NCBI RefSeq assembly: GCF_019049325.1
Contig: NZ_JAGMUO010000051.1
Location: forward strand, 7,259-71,258
Source of the DNA: Streptomyces sp. AC512_CC834
GTDB lineage: Bacteria; Actinomycetota; Actinomycetes; Streptomycetales; Streptomycetaceae
Direction of reading: 5' to 3'
Length of the DNA: 64,000 nucleotides
The position numbers and the translations under genes are program-made. The notes under the pieces are model-generated. The model made no database searches. It saw nothing but the letters and a program-made list of their open reading frames with translations, and was not told the origin of the DNA. Shown here piece by piece: positions 1-10,100 of this stretch; the stretch's first letter is position 1; every line of letters begins with the position of its first letter.

Positions 1-1893
1 GAACACCGTCCGGTTCAGCAGCCGGGCATCATCACCCCACACCACCTCCCGCAACGACCGCCCCAGCAGACCGTCCAACCGCCCACACACCGCATCAAAC
101 GCAGAAGCAAACACCGGGAAGGCGTCATACAGTTCCCGGCCCATACCCAGCCGCTGACTCCCCTGCCCCGTGAACAGCACAGCCGTCAAACCATCCGACA
201 CCACCCCCTGCTGCACACCCGCGGCACTCTCACCCGCCGCCACCGACCCCAAAGCCGCCAGCAGCTCCTCACGGTCCCGGCCCACCACCACCGCACGCCG
301 CTCCAACGCAGCCCGCGACGACACCAGAGACAACCCCACATCCACCGGCGACAGCGTGGCATCGCCGTCGACGTAGGCGTGGAGACGCTCGGCCTGCGCC
401 CGCAGACTGTCGGCGTTGCGACCGGAGACGGACCACAGCACGGATCCGGACCGGACAGCCGGTGCCGGGGTGTCCGCACCGGCGGTCTCGGTCTCCTCGG
501 CCGTGGGGAGCGGAGCCTGCTCCAGAATGATGTGCGCGTTCGTACCGCTGACGCCGAACGAGGAGATGCCGGCGCGGCGCGGATGATCGCCCTCGGGCCA
601 CTCCACGGGCTCCGTGAGCAGTCGTACCTTGCCGGCGGACCAGTCGATGTGCGTCGAGGGCTGGTCCACGTGCAGGGTGCGGGGCATCCGGCCGTGCCGC
701 ATCGCCATGACCATCTTGATGATGCCGCCGACACCGGCGGCGGCCTGCGCGTGACCGATGTTCGACTTGATGGAGCCCAGCCACAGCGGACGGTCCTCCG
801 ACCGCTCCTGCCCGTACGTCTCCAGCAGTGCCTGCGCCTCGATCGGGTCACCCAGCGTCGTACCCGTACCGTGCCCCTCGACAACGTCGACCTGGGACGC
901 CGGTATCTGGGCCGCGGCGAGGGCCTGACGGATGACGCGCTGCTGCGACGGACCGTTCGGGGCGGTCAGGCCGTTGCTCGCGCCGTCCTGGTTGATCGAG
1001 CTGCCGCGCATCACGGCGAGCACCGGGTGGCCGTTGCGGCGCGCGTCCGACAGGCGCTCCACCAGCAGCATGCCCGCGCCCTCGGACCAGCCGGTGCCGT
1101 CCGCGGCCTCCGCGAACGCCTTGCAGCGGCCGTCGGGAGCGAGTCCCCGCTGCTTGCTGAAGGCGATGAACGGCGAGGGAGTGGACATCACCATGACGCC
1201 GCCGGCCAGGGCCAGGGAGCACTCCCCCGAGCGCAGGGCCTGGGCCGCCAGGTGCAGGGCGACCAGGGAGGACGAGCACGCCGTGTCCACCGTGACCGCC
1301 GGACCCTCGAGACCGAGGGTGTAGGCCACCCGGCCGGAGATGACGGCCGCCGAGCCGGCGGTGGTCATGTAGGCCTCGGCCAGTTCCGGTGCCGCGTCCA
1401 GGAGTGACTGGTAGTCCTGGATGCCAGAGCCCGCGAAGACACCGACTCGGCTGCCGCGGACCGAGGTGGGGTCGATGCCCCCGCGCTCGAACGCCTCCCA
1501 GGCGACCTCCAGCATGAGCCGCTGCTGGGGGTCCATGGCCTGCGCCTCACGCGGGCTGATACCGAAGAACGTGGGGTCGAAGTGACCGACGTCGTGGACG
1601 AAGCCGCCCTCTTGGACATAACTGGTCCCGGAACGGTCCCCGTCCTGGTCGAAGAGCCTGCCGATGTCCCAGCCCCGGTCGGAGGGGAACTGCGAGATGG
1701 CGTCCCGACCCTCGTCGACCAGCCGCCAGAGCTCCTCCGGAGTGCTCACGCCGCCGGGGTAACGGCAGCTCATCGCCACGATCGCGATCGGCTCCGGCTC
1801 CTGACCCTCGACTTCCTGCAGGCGCCGCCGGGTCTGGTGGAGGTCGGCCGTGACACGCTTGAGATAGTCGAGAAGCTTCTCGTCGTTCGCCAT
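1..1893 (-). CDS. Modular type I polyketide synthase, N-terminal part (docking-KS-AT), cut by window edge
   Basis: The reading frame is open from an ATG at 1893 down to base 1, giving 631 codons with no stop, so the gene continues beyond the window. The protein starts MANDEKLLDYLKRVTADL, a typical class I N-terminal docking helix that receives the acyl chain from another PKS subunit. A ketosynthase follows (about residues 33-460) with DTACSSS near residue 205, VEGHGTGTT and KSNIGHAQ, so Cys and both His are present. The KS-AT linker and the AT start (VLFTGQGSQRLG, about residue 567) are seen before the cut. An RBS-like ggagag precedes the ATG. It is the most downstream of three PKS genes on this strand, 169 bp after the next one. 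AT specificity lies outside the window. Confidence 0.93.
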   Translation of the reverse strand, partial: MANDEKLLDYLKRVTADLHQTRRRLQEVEGQEPEPIAIVAMSCRYPGGVSTPEELWRLVDEGRDAISQFPSDRGWDIGRLFDQDGDRSGTSYVQEGGFVHDVGHFDPTFFGISPREAQAMDPQQRLMLEVAWEAFERGGIDPTSVRGSRVGVFAGSGIQDYQSLLDAAPELAEAYMTTAGSAAVISGRVAYTLGLEGPAVTVDTACSSSLVALHLAAQALRSGECSLALAGGVMVMSTPSPFIAFSKQRGLAPDGRCKAFAEAADGTGWSEGAGMLLVERLSDARRNGHPVLAVMRGSSINQDGASNGLTAPNGPSQQRVIRQALAAAQIPASQVDVVEGHGTGTTLGDPIEAQALLETYGQERSEDRPLWLGSIKSNIGHAQAAAGVGGIIKMVMAMRHGRMPRTLHVDQPSTHIDWSAGKVRLLTEPVEWPEGDHPRRAGISSFGVSGTNAHIILEQAPLPTAEETETAGADTPAPAVRSGSVLWSVSGRNADSLRAQAERLHAYVDGDATLSPVDVGLSLVSSRAALERRAVVVGRDREELLAALGSVAAGESAAGVQQGVVSDGLTAVLFTGQGSQRLGMGRELYDAFPVFASAFDAVCGRLDGLLGRSLREVVWGDDARLLNRTVF

Positions 1894-2062
1894 CTCAGTC
1901 TCTCCGAGTCCTGTAATTCGAAAGCCCGGTCTTGCGAGCCGGGAGGGCTGGTCAAATGGGCCGGAACGGCTTGTCACGTACCGGGTGGGGCCGATGACGC
2001 CGTGAGCCGGTCCTGCCACGGGCCGCCCGTCGTGCATGGGAAGAGGCCTGCGGTGTGCTCAC

Positions 2063-5000
2063 TCAGGTGAGGCCGAGTTCCTTGTCGATGAAGTCGAAGA
2101 CGTCGTCGGCCGATGCCGACTCCAGCTTCTGGCCGACGTCCGCGGCCTCGTCCGCCTCGGCGCCCACGACGTCGTTGAGTCGTGCCGCAAGGCTCTGGAG
2201 CCGGGAGACGATCCGGTCGGCCTCGATCTCCTTCGGGTCCAGACCGACGGCCGCAGCCTCGAACCGCTCGAGCTGGGTCAGCAGCGGCAGTCGCTCCGAC
2301 CCTTCGGCCGCCGGGGCCAGTTCCGCGAGCAGGAAGTCCGCGAGCGCCGCCGGGTTGGCGTAGTCGAAGACCATGGTGCTGGGCAGTTTCCTGCCGGTGG
2401 CGGTGCTCAGCCGTCCTCTGAGGTCGACGGCCGATACGGAGTCGAAGCCCAGGTCGTCGAAGGCCCGCTTGGTGTCGAGCGCGGTGGCGTCGTCGTATCC
2501 GAGCAGGGCCGCCGCGTGCGAACGGACGAGTTCGTGCACCGCCCGGCTCTGTTCGGCCTTCGGCAGCCCGGCCAGCCGCGTCGCGAACTCCGGTGCGGCG
2601 GACCCTGACGACTCCTCCTCGGTGTCGCCGGCGAGGGCCGCCCGTACGTCGGGAATCTCATCGATCAGGGGACGAGGCCGGGCGAGCGTGTAGGCCGGGA
2701 CGAACCGTGACCAGTCGAAGTCCGCCACCACAAGGTGGCTCTCGTCGCCGTCGATCACCTGACCCAGCGCGCCGACGGCCGTGCTGGGCGTCATCGCCGG
2801 CGCGCCCATGCGGCGCATGATCGCGCTGAGTTCGGCGTCGACCATGCCGCCCTCCCACGAACCCCAGGCGACGGACGTGGCCGTCAGTCCGCGGGCACGG
2901 CGCCGGTGGGCGAGACCGTCCAGGAAAGCGTTGGCACTGCCGTACGCCGCCTGCCCACCGCTGCCCCATACGGCCGAGCCGGAGGAGAACAGCACGAACG
3001 CGTCCAGCGGCCGGTCCGCCAAGAGCTCGTCCAAGTGCAGCGCACCCAGAATCTTCGCCCGGCCGACTTCAGCGAACTCCTCCAGGTCCAGCTCGGGCAG
3101 GGAGGCGATGCGCTGCGGCAGGCCGGCCGCGTGGACCACCGCCCGCAGGGCCGGGCCGTCGGACAGCGACTCCAGCAGGGCTGCCAGAGCGGTGCGGTCG
3201 GCGACGTCGCAGGCGGCGATCGTGACGCGGGCGCCCAGAAGCTCCAGCTCCGTCGTGAGGGTTTCGGCGCCCTCCGCGGCGGGACCGCGACGGCTGGTGA
3301 GTACGAGGTGTTCCGCGCCGTTCCGGGCGAACATGCGGGCCACGTGCGCGCCCAGCCCGCCCGTGCCACCCGTGACAAGAACCGTGCCACCGGCGACGAA
3401 ACGGCGCCGGGAGCCGGGTCCTGTCCCGGAGCCGTCCATGTCCTGGCTCCGCGTCGCCGTGCCGGGGTCGACGCCGAGCGGGGAACGAACCATGCGCCGG
3501 ACGAACACGCCGTTGGGCCGGACGGCGACCTGGTCCTCACCGTTGTCCGCGCGCAGCACAGCGCTCAGGCGGCGCACCGCCCGGGCATCAGGCGTCTCGG
3601 GAACATCGATCATGCCGCCCCAGCGGCCCGGCTCGTCCAGACCGAGGCTCGCGCCCAGCCCCCACAGAGCCGACTGGTGCGGACTGAGAAGTTCCGCCGA
3701 GTCGTCCACGGCGACAGCGCCCCTGGTGACGCACCACAGGGGTGCGGTGACCTCGGCGTCCTGCAGCGCCTGCGCGAGAAGTACGGTCGCGGCGCCTCCC
3801 TGGGTGAGCACCGGGTGGCGCGGGTGCGGACGGTCGTCGAGCGCGAGCAGCGAGAGGATCCGGCGGGGACCGGCGGCCGAGACCACCGCACGGAGTTCCC
3901 CGGCCAGCGCGGCACGGTCGGGGTCGGCGACCTCCAGCGACACGACCTCCACCTCTGCGGCGAGTGCCTCGGTGATACGCGAGGCGGTGTCGCCCGCTCC
4001 GGCCGAAGGCCGAATGACAAGCCAGGTCTCCGCGGTGGCAGAAGCGTCCGCCGGGGTGTCGAACGCCGACGCTTCGGTCGGCTTCCAAGTCACGCGGTAG
4101 CGCCAGGAGTCAAGCAGAGCCGCTTCTTTACGACGATGACGCCAGTCAGCCAACGCTGGTACAACCGGCTTGAGTTCGTCCGCCGACAGCTCCAACTCCG
4201 CGGCGAGTGAGGAGCTGTCTCCTCTCTGCACCGCATCCCAGAAGGCGGCGTCAATGGTGTCCACCGGTCCGACGCCCTCGGTGCTTCGGGCCACAGAGGC
4301 GGAGCTGTGGCCCGGTCCGGCCTCGGCGGGCATGCTGGCGGTCGACCAGTAACGGCGCCGCTGGAAGGCGTAGGTGGGCAGGTCGACGCGTTCGGCGCCG
4401 CGTCCGGCATAGAAGGCGGTCCAGTCGACAGTGCCGCCCGAAGCGAACACCTGCCCCAGCGCCGTCACCGCCGTCACATCCTCCGCACGGTCCTTGCGCA
4501 GCACCGACGCGAACGTGACCTCATCAGCAGCCGTGTCGAGAGTCTGCCGGGCCAAACCCGTCAGAACCGGATCCGGACCACACTCCACAAACCGCACCAC
4601 ACCCTGCTCATGCAGGGCAGCCACCCCGTCGGCGAAGCGGACGGCCTCACGCACGTGACGTACCCAGTACTCGGGGTCGGTGAGCTGCCCCGCCACCGCG
4701 AGGGCACCTGTCACGTTGGACACGACGGGCAGGGACGGCTCCGCATACGACAGCGACGCCACCAGCCCACGGAACTCCTCCAGCATCGGCTCCATCAACA
4801 GCGAATGAAACGCATGCGACACCCGCAACCGGGACACCCTCCGCCCCAAAGTGGTGAAGTGCTCAGCCACGGCATCGACATCGGCCTCGGTGCCGGACAC
4901 CACCACAGACGTCGGCCCGTTGACCGCGGCGATCCCGACACCGTCGGACAGCACCGGCAGGACCTCTGCCTCGGTGGCCTCCACCGCCAGCATCGCCCCG

Positions 5001-7039
5001 CCCTCGGGCAGCGCGTCCATCAGCCGGCCCCGCGCCGCCACCAACACGGACGCGTCCTCCAGGGACAGCACCCCCGCCACATGCGCAGCGGTCACCTCAC
5101 CAATCGAGTGCCCCGCCACGAAGTCAGGGCGCACACCCCAGGACTCCACCAGCCGGAACAACGCCGTCTCCACCGCGAACAACCCCGCCTGCGCAAACAC
5201 CGTCCGGTTCAGCAGCCGGGCATCCTCACCCCACACCACCTCCCGCAACGACCGCCCCAGCAGACCGTCCAACCGCCCACACACCGCATCAAACGCAGAA
5301 GCAAACACCGGGAAGGCGTCATACAGTTCCCGGCCCATCCCCAGCCGCTGACTCCCCTGCCCCGTGAACAGCACAGCCGTCAAACCATCCGACACCACCC
5401 CCTGCTGCACACCCGCGGCACCCTCACCCGCCGCCACCGACCCCAACGCGGTCAGCAACTCCTCACGGTCCCGGCCCACCACCACCGCACGCCGCTCCAA
5501 CGCAGCCCGCGACGACACCAAAGACAACCCCACATCCACCGGCGACAGTTCGGACCGCTCACCCACCCACCCGGCAAGCCGCTCCGCCTGCGCCACCACC
5601 GCAGACGCGCCACGCCCCGACACCACCCACGGCACCACCGACGAACCCACCGGAACCCGCGCAGCCGACGCCTCCGCCAGCTCCTCCACCGGCGGCTCCT
5701 CCACGATCACATGCGCATTCGTCCCACTCAGACCGAACGACGAGATCCCGGCCCGCTTGAGGTGACCGTTGTCGGGCCACTCCATCCGCTCGGTGAGGAG
5801 CCGGATGTTGCCGGCCGTCCAGTCCACGTTGGGGCTGGGCGCATCCACGTGCAGCGTCTTCGGCATCACGCCGTGGCGCATCGCCATGACCATCTTGATG
5901 ATGCCGCTGACACCGGCCGCGGCCTGCGCGTGACCGATGTTCGACTTGATGGACCCCAGCCACAGCGGCTGGTCCTCGGGACGGTCCTGGCCGTACGTCG
6001 CCAGCAACGCCTGCGCCTCGATCGGGTCACCCAGCGTCGTACCCGTACCGTGTGCCTCCACCACGTCGACCTGGTCGGCAGCGAGCTGTGCACTCGCCAG
6101 AGCCTGCCGGATCACCCGCTGCTGCGACGGTCCGTTCGGGGCCGTCAGACCATTGCTCGCCCCGTCGCTGTTGACGGCGCTGCCGCGGACGACCGCCAGC
6201 ACGGGGTGGCCGTTGCGGCGTGCGTCCGACAGGCGCTCCACCAGCAGCATGCCCACGCCCTCGCCCCAGCCCGTGCCGTCGGCCGCCGCGGCGAACGCCT
6301 TGCAGCGGCCGTCGGGGGCCAGACCACGGTCCTGACTGAAGCCGACGAAGGACACCGGGGTGGACATGACGGTGGCGCCACCGGCCAGTGCCAGTGAGCA
6401 GTCCCCCGCGCGCAGTGCCTGGATGGCCCAGTGCAGGGCGACCAGGGAGGACGAGCAGGCCGTGTCCACGGTGACCGCCGGACCCTCGAGACCGAGGGTG
6501 TACGCGATCCGCCCGGAGGCGACGCTGGCCAGCGAACCGGTGCCGCTGTCGGCCGAGTAGTCGTGGTAGACGACACCGGCGAACACACCGGTGCGGCTGC
6601 CCTTGAGGGACAGCGGATCGATGCCGGCCCGCTCGAACGTCTCCCAGGACGTCTCCAGCAGCAGCCGCTGCTGAGGATCGGTCTCCCGGGCCTCTCGCGG
6701 GCTGACCTTGAAGAAGTCGGCGTCGAACTCACCGGCGTCGTGCAGGAACCCGCCCTCACGGCAGTAGGTCTTGCCGGGTGTGGCCGGTTCCGGGTCGTAC
6801 AGCTCCGCGACGTCCCAGCCACGGTCGTCGGGGAAGAGGGAGATGCCGTCACCGCCCGAGCCCACGAGGTCCCACAGGTCCTCCGGCGAGGTGATGCCAC
6901 CGGGATAGCGGCAACTCATGGCCACGATCGCGATCGGCTCGTGCTGCCGGGACTCGGCCTCGCGCAGGCGCCGCTTGGTCTGCTGCAGGTCCGACGTCGC
7001 GCGCCTGAGGTATTCGCGCAGCTTCTCGTCGTTGCCCAT
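2063..7039 (-). CDS. Modular type I polyketide synthase, one module KS-AT-KR-ACP with docking domains at both ends
   Basis: The 1658-aa protein holds one extension module. Order: N-terminal docking helix (1-30), KS (35-460; Cys in DTACSSS near 193, EAHGTGTT, KSNIGHAQ), AT (556-850), KR (about 1130-1435), ACP (phosphopantetheine Ser in GFDSVSA near 1534), and a C-terminal docking region (1586-1658, ending ADDVFDFIDKELGLT). The AT carries GHSIGE and HAFHS, the pattern known for malonyl-CoA. The KR has a good NADPH site (TGGTGGLG near 1216) and Tyr in AAYGSAN. It has Trp in SAVWGSGGQ and lacks the LDD motif, so by the usual rules it is A1-type and should give an L-hydroxyl (inference). There is no DH, ER or TE. 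The start is the ATG after gggggaagaggg. Confidence 0.96.
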   Translation of the reverse strand: MGNDEKLREYLRRATSDLQQTKRRLREAESRQHEPIAIVAMSCRYPGGITSPEDLWDLVGSGGDGISLFPDDRGWDVAELYDPEPATPGKTYCREGGFLHDAGEFDADFFKVSPREARETDPQQRLLLETSWETFERAGIDPLSLKGSRTGVFAGVVYHDYSADSGTGSLASVASGRIAYTLGLEGPAVTVDTACSSSLVALHWAIQALRAGDCSLALAGGATVMSTPVSFVGFSQDRGLAPDGRCKAFAAAADGTGWGEGVGMLLVERLSDARRNGHPVLAVVRGSAVNSDGASNGLTAPNGPSQQRVIRQALASAQLAADQVDVVEAHGTGTTLGDPIEAQALLATYGQDRPEDQPLWLGSIKSNIGHAQAAAGVSGIIKMVMAMRHGVMPKTLHVDAPSPNVDWTAGNIRLLTERMEWPDNGHLKRAGISSFGLSGTNAHVIVEEPPVEELAEASAARVPVGSSVVPWVVSGRGASAVVAQAERLAGWVGERSELSPVDVGLSLVSSRAALERRAVVVGRDREELLTALGSVAAGEGAAGVQQGVVSDGLTAVLFTGQGSQRLGMGRELYDAFPVFASAFDAVCGRLDGLLGRSLREVVWGEDARLLNRTVFAQAGLFAVETALFRLVESWGVRPDFVAGHSIGEVTAAHVAGVLSLEDASVLVAARGRLMDALPEGGAMLAVEATEAEVLPVLSDGVGIAAVNGPTSVVVSGTEADVDAVAEHFTTLGRRVSRLRVSHAFHSLLMEPMLEEFRGLVASLSYAEPSLPVVSNVTGALAVAGQLTDPEYWVRHVREAVRFADGVAALHEQGVVRFVECGPDPVLTGLARQTLDTAADEVTFASVLRKDRAEDVTAVTALGQVFASGGTVDWTAFYAGRGAERVDLPTYAFQRRRYWSTASMPAEAGPGHSSASVARSTEGVGPVDTIDAAFWDAVQRGDSSSLAAELELSADELKPVVPALADWRHRRKEAALLDSWRYRVTWKPTEASAFDTPADASATAETWLVIRPSAGAGDTASRITEALAAEVEVVSLEVADPDRAALAGELRAVVSAAGPRRILSLLALDDRPHPRHPVLTQGGAATVLLAQALQDAEVTAPLWCVTRGAVAVDDSAELLSPHQSALWGLGASLGLDEPGRWGGMIDVPETPDARAVRRLSAVLRADNGEDQVAVRPNGVFVRRMVRSPLGVDPGTATRSQDMDGSGTGPGSRRRFVAGGTVLVTGGTGGLGAHVARMFARNGAEHLVLTSRRGPAAEGAETLTTELELLGARVTIAACDVADRTALAALLESLSDGPALRAVVHAAGLPQRIASLPELDLEEFAEVGRAKILGALHLDELLADRPLDAFVLFSSGSAVWGSGGQAAYGSANAFLDGLAHRRRARGLTATSVAWGSWEGGMVDAELSAIMRRMGAPAMTPSTAVGALGQVIDGDESHLVVADFDWSRFVPAYTLARPRPLIDEIPDVRAALAGDTEEESSGSAAPEFATRLAGLPKAEQSRAVHELVRSHAAALLGYDDATALDTKRAFDDLGFDSVSAVDLRGRLSTATGRKLPSTMVFDYANPAALADFLLAELAPAAEGSERLPLLTQLERFEAAAVGLDPKEIEADRIVSRLQSLAARLNDVVGAEADEAADVGQKLESASADDVFDFIDKELGLT

Positions 7040-7082
7040 CTGTCCCTCTTCCCCCTCAATCCGTTCTGCTCATACGGTTCGT

Positions 7083-7140
7083 GGACCTGAACCTGGACCT
7101 GAACTTGGACCTGGACCGGTCCGACGCCGACGCCGACGCC
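7083..7140. repeat. Short tandem repeats between two PKS genes
   Basis: An imperfect 12-bp unit (gacctgaacctg) recurs about three times, followed by gacgcc-type 6-bp units three times. This fills most of the 104-bp gap and ends just before the stop codon at 7144-7146. Confidence 0.75.
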
Positions 7141-7143
7141 GGG

Positions 7144-10100
7144 CTACGCGATGCCCAGCTCGCTGTCGAGGACGTCGAAGAGCTCCTCGTCCGTGGCCGA
7201 CTCGTAGCCGGCCGAGGAGTCGTCCGTCGTGGCCCCGCCCCTCGCGTCGTGCCAGCTACGCACCAGCGCCTCGAGCCGGCTGGTGATGCGTTCCTGCTCA
7301 AGCCCGGCCGCTTCGGCACTCAGTCCGGTCAGCAGCGCCTCCAGCCGGTCGACCTCGCCGAGCACCTCCTGGGCCGGGCCCGCGCCGTCCTCCGGGAGGA
7401 TCAGACCGTCGATGTACTGGGTCGCCGCGCGGGAGTTCGGGTGGTCGAAGACGAGCGTTGCCGACAGGGACAGGCCGGTCATCCGGTCCAGTCGCCTGCG
7501 CAGTTCCACCGCGGCCAGCGAGTCGAATCCCAGGTCCTTGAAGGCCCGGTCGGCTTCCACGGCGGTCGCCGAGGCATGACCCAGCACCGAGGCGACCTGT
7601 GAGCGGACGAGGTCCAGGAGTTGACGGCCCCGCTCCTCGGGAGTGAGGGACAGCAGCCGCCTGCGGAGTTCACGGCCCGTGTCGGCGGCCCCCGCCGAGG
7701 AACGTGGCACCCTCACGATGCCGCGCAGCGCGGCCGGCAGTTCATCGGGACGGGCGCGCAGAGCGGCGCGGTCGAGGCGCAAGGGAACCAGGACGCCTCC
7801 GTCCTCACCGTCGCCGTCACCCTCGCCACCGTCTGTCCTGGCCATGGACACGGCCAGGGCACGGTCGAACAGACCGAGTCCTTCCCCGGCCTCCAGATAG
7901 GGCGTGCCGAGTTCGCTCGCCCGCTGCCGGAGCGCGGCGTCCTCCGTTCCGTCGGACCCGCCGCTCCACGGGCCGAAGGCCAGGGAGAGGCCCGGCAGTC
8001 CCTGGGCGCGGCGGTGCTGGGCGAGCGCGTTCAGGAATCCGGCCGCGGCGGCCTGGTTGGCCTGGCCGACACCGTGCAGCAGGCTGGTCGAGGACGAGAC
8101 GAGCACGAACGCCGCGAGGTTCGCACCCCGGGTGAGCTCGTGCAGGTGCCAGGCGGCGCCCGCCCTAGGCAGCAGCGCCGTCTCGACGCGGTCCCGGGTC
8201 ATCGCGTCGAACAGGCCGTTGGCCGCGGTGAAGGCCGTGTGCACCACGGCGTTCAGCGGCTGTCCTGCCGGTACGTCGGCGATCGCCCCGGCGAGTTCCT
8301 GCCGGTCGGACAGGTCGCAAGAGCGCACGACGACGTCGGCGCCGGCGGCACGCAGGTCGCTCACGTCGGGCGCCGCGGCCTCCTTGTCACACACGAGCAG
8401 CAGATGCCGTACGTCGTGGTGGTCGGCCAAGTGCCGGGCGATCAGCATCCCGTTGCCGTCAACGCCGATGGTGACCAGCACCGTTCCTTCGGCCATGGAC
8501 GGCCGGGACGGGACCGGGGCGGTGTGGGCCGCCGGGCCGAAGGTGCCGGATCCGAGGGCCGGATCGGCCGCGACGAGCCGGGAGACGAGAGGCCGGCCCT
8601 CGCGGATCGCAACGTCCGGTTCCCCGTCGTGCAGGAGCGCCAGGGCAGCGGGCAGCGCGGCGCGGGACTGCTCGGAACCATCGAGGTCCAGCAGCCCGAA
8701 CCGGTCCGGGTCCTCGGCCTGGGCCGAGCTGACGAGGCCACGCAGTGCGGCCTGGACCAGCCCCGCGGTGTCCGGGGTGGCGGAGACGGCGCCCTCCGTG
8801 ACCACGACGAGCCGGGCCGAGCCGAGCCGTTCGTCCGCGGTCCAGGACTGCACTGCCAGGCGTATCCGCTCCAGCACGGAACGGGTGTCGGACAGCACGT
8901 CCCGGTCCGCGTCGGTGTCGGCATCGGCGGAGGCAGCGGGCGCGGCGACCATGAGTACGGTCTCCTCGGCCGCGTCCCCGCGTGCGACGGCTTCGGCGAA
9001 GGAGGCGACGTCGGGGTGGACCGGAACAGAGGTCTGCCCCAGAGCGCCGGAGGTGTCGGTGCCGAGCACCGCCCACGTCTTCTGCTCGGACGGCGCGGAC
9101 GACGCGGACACGTCGTGGTGTTGCCACTGCGGGCGGAACATGGCATCAGGACGGCTTCCGGTGGCCAGGGCGAGCCTGTCCTGTGTCATGGGGGCGGAGG
9201 TGACAGACCCCGCCGACAACACCGGGCCGCCCGCCGAGTCGGCCAGGTCCAAGACCAAGCCCTCGGTACCCTCCGTGCTTTGCGGGCGCGCCACACGTAC
9301 GCGCAGGGTCGTGACACCCGGTGCGTGCCGGGAGACCCGCTCCCACTCCAGCGGCAGCGTTACTCCGTCCTCCGCACCGGGGACGAAATGCCGCAGGAGG
9401 GCGGCGGCCTCGAACAGCACCGGGTGAACGGTGAAGCCCTCGGCCTCGTCCGGTGCGCCCTCGAACCCAAGGAGCGTCACTTCGGCGAAGGCCTCGTCAC
9501 CGCGCCGCCACAGAGCCGAGAGGGCCTCGAGTGCGGGCCCGTGCCCGTATCCGCGCCTGAACAGTGCTCCGCGGGCTTCCTCGACATCCACGGAGGTCGC
9601 ACCGGGCGGCGGCCACTGAGTCAGATCGGCGTGCGACTGCTGCGTCTCGACCGTCAGAGTTCCGGTCACGTGCAGAACGCTCGGTGAGTCCGCGTCCATC
9701 CCCTTGGAATGGATGGTCACCTTACGGCTGCCGTCTTCGTTCGCAGGCGCGACGGACACCTGGAAGGTCGGCTCTTGGTGTTCGGACAGTGCGAGAGGCA
9801 CGTCGACGCTGAGCTCGCTCACGCCGTCACAGCCGACGAACGCCCCCGCCGCGAGAGCGAGTTCGACGAATCCGGCCGTGGGGAACAGCGCCGTGCCCAG
9901 CACGTCGTTCTTCCTCGCCCAGGAATGCGCCCGGGACGACAGCCGTCCGCTGAGCACCACGCCGTCGCTGTCGGCGAGGGTGAGCGCGGCCTTCAACAGC
10001 GGATGCTCGGCGGTGTCGAACCCCGCCGCACCGAGGTCACCACCACCGACCTGCGCATCGACCCAGTAACGGCGCCGCTGGAAGGCGTAGGTGGGCAGGT

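Noticed and set aside
4307..6397. Long open frame on the plus strand opposite the PKS gene
   Set aside because: It is His/Arg/Pro-rich with no recognisable domain and mirrors the third-base GC bias of the PKS gene on the other strand.
7621..9687. Long plus-strand open frame opposite the PKS gene
   Set aside because: It is another antisense shadow of a high-GC gene, with no start signal or family match.
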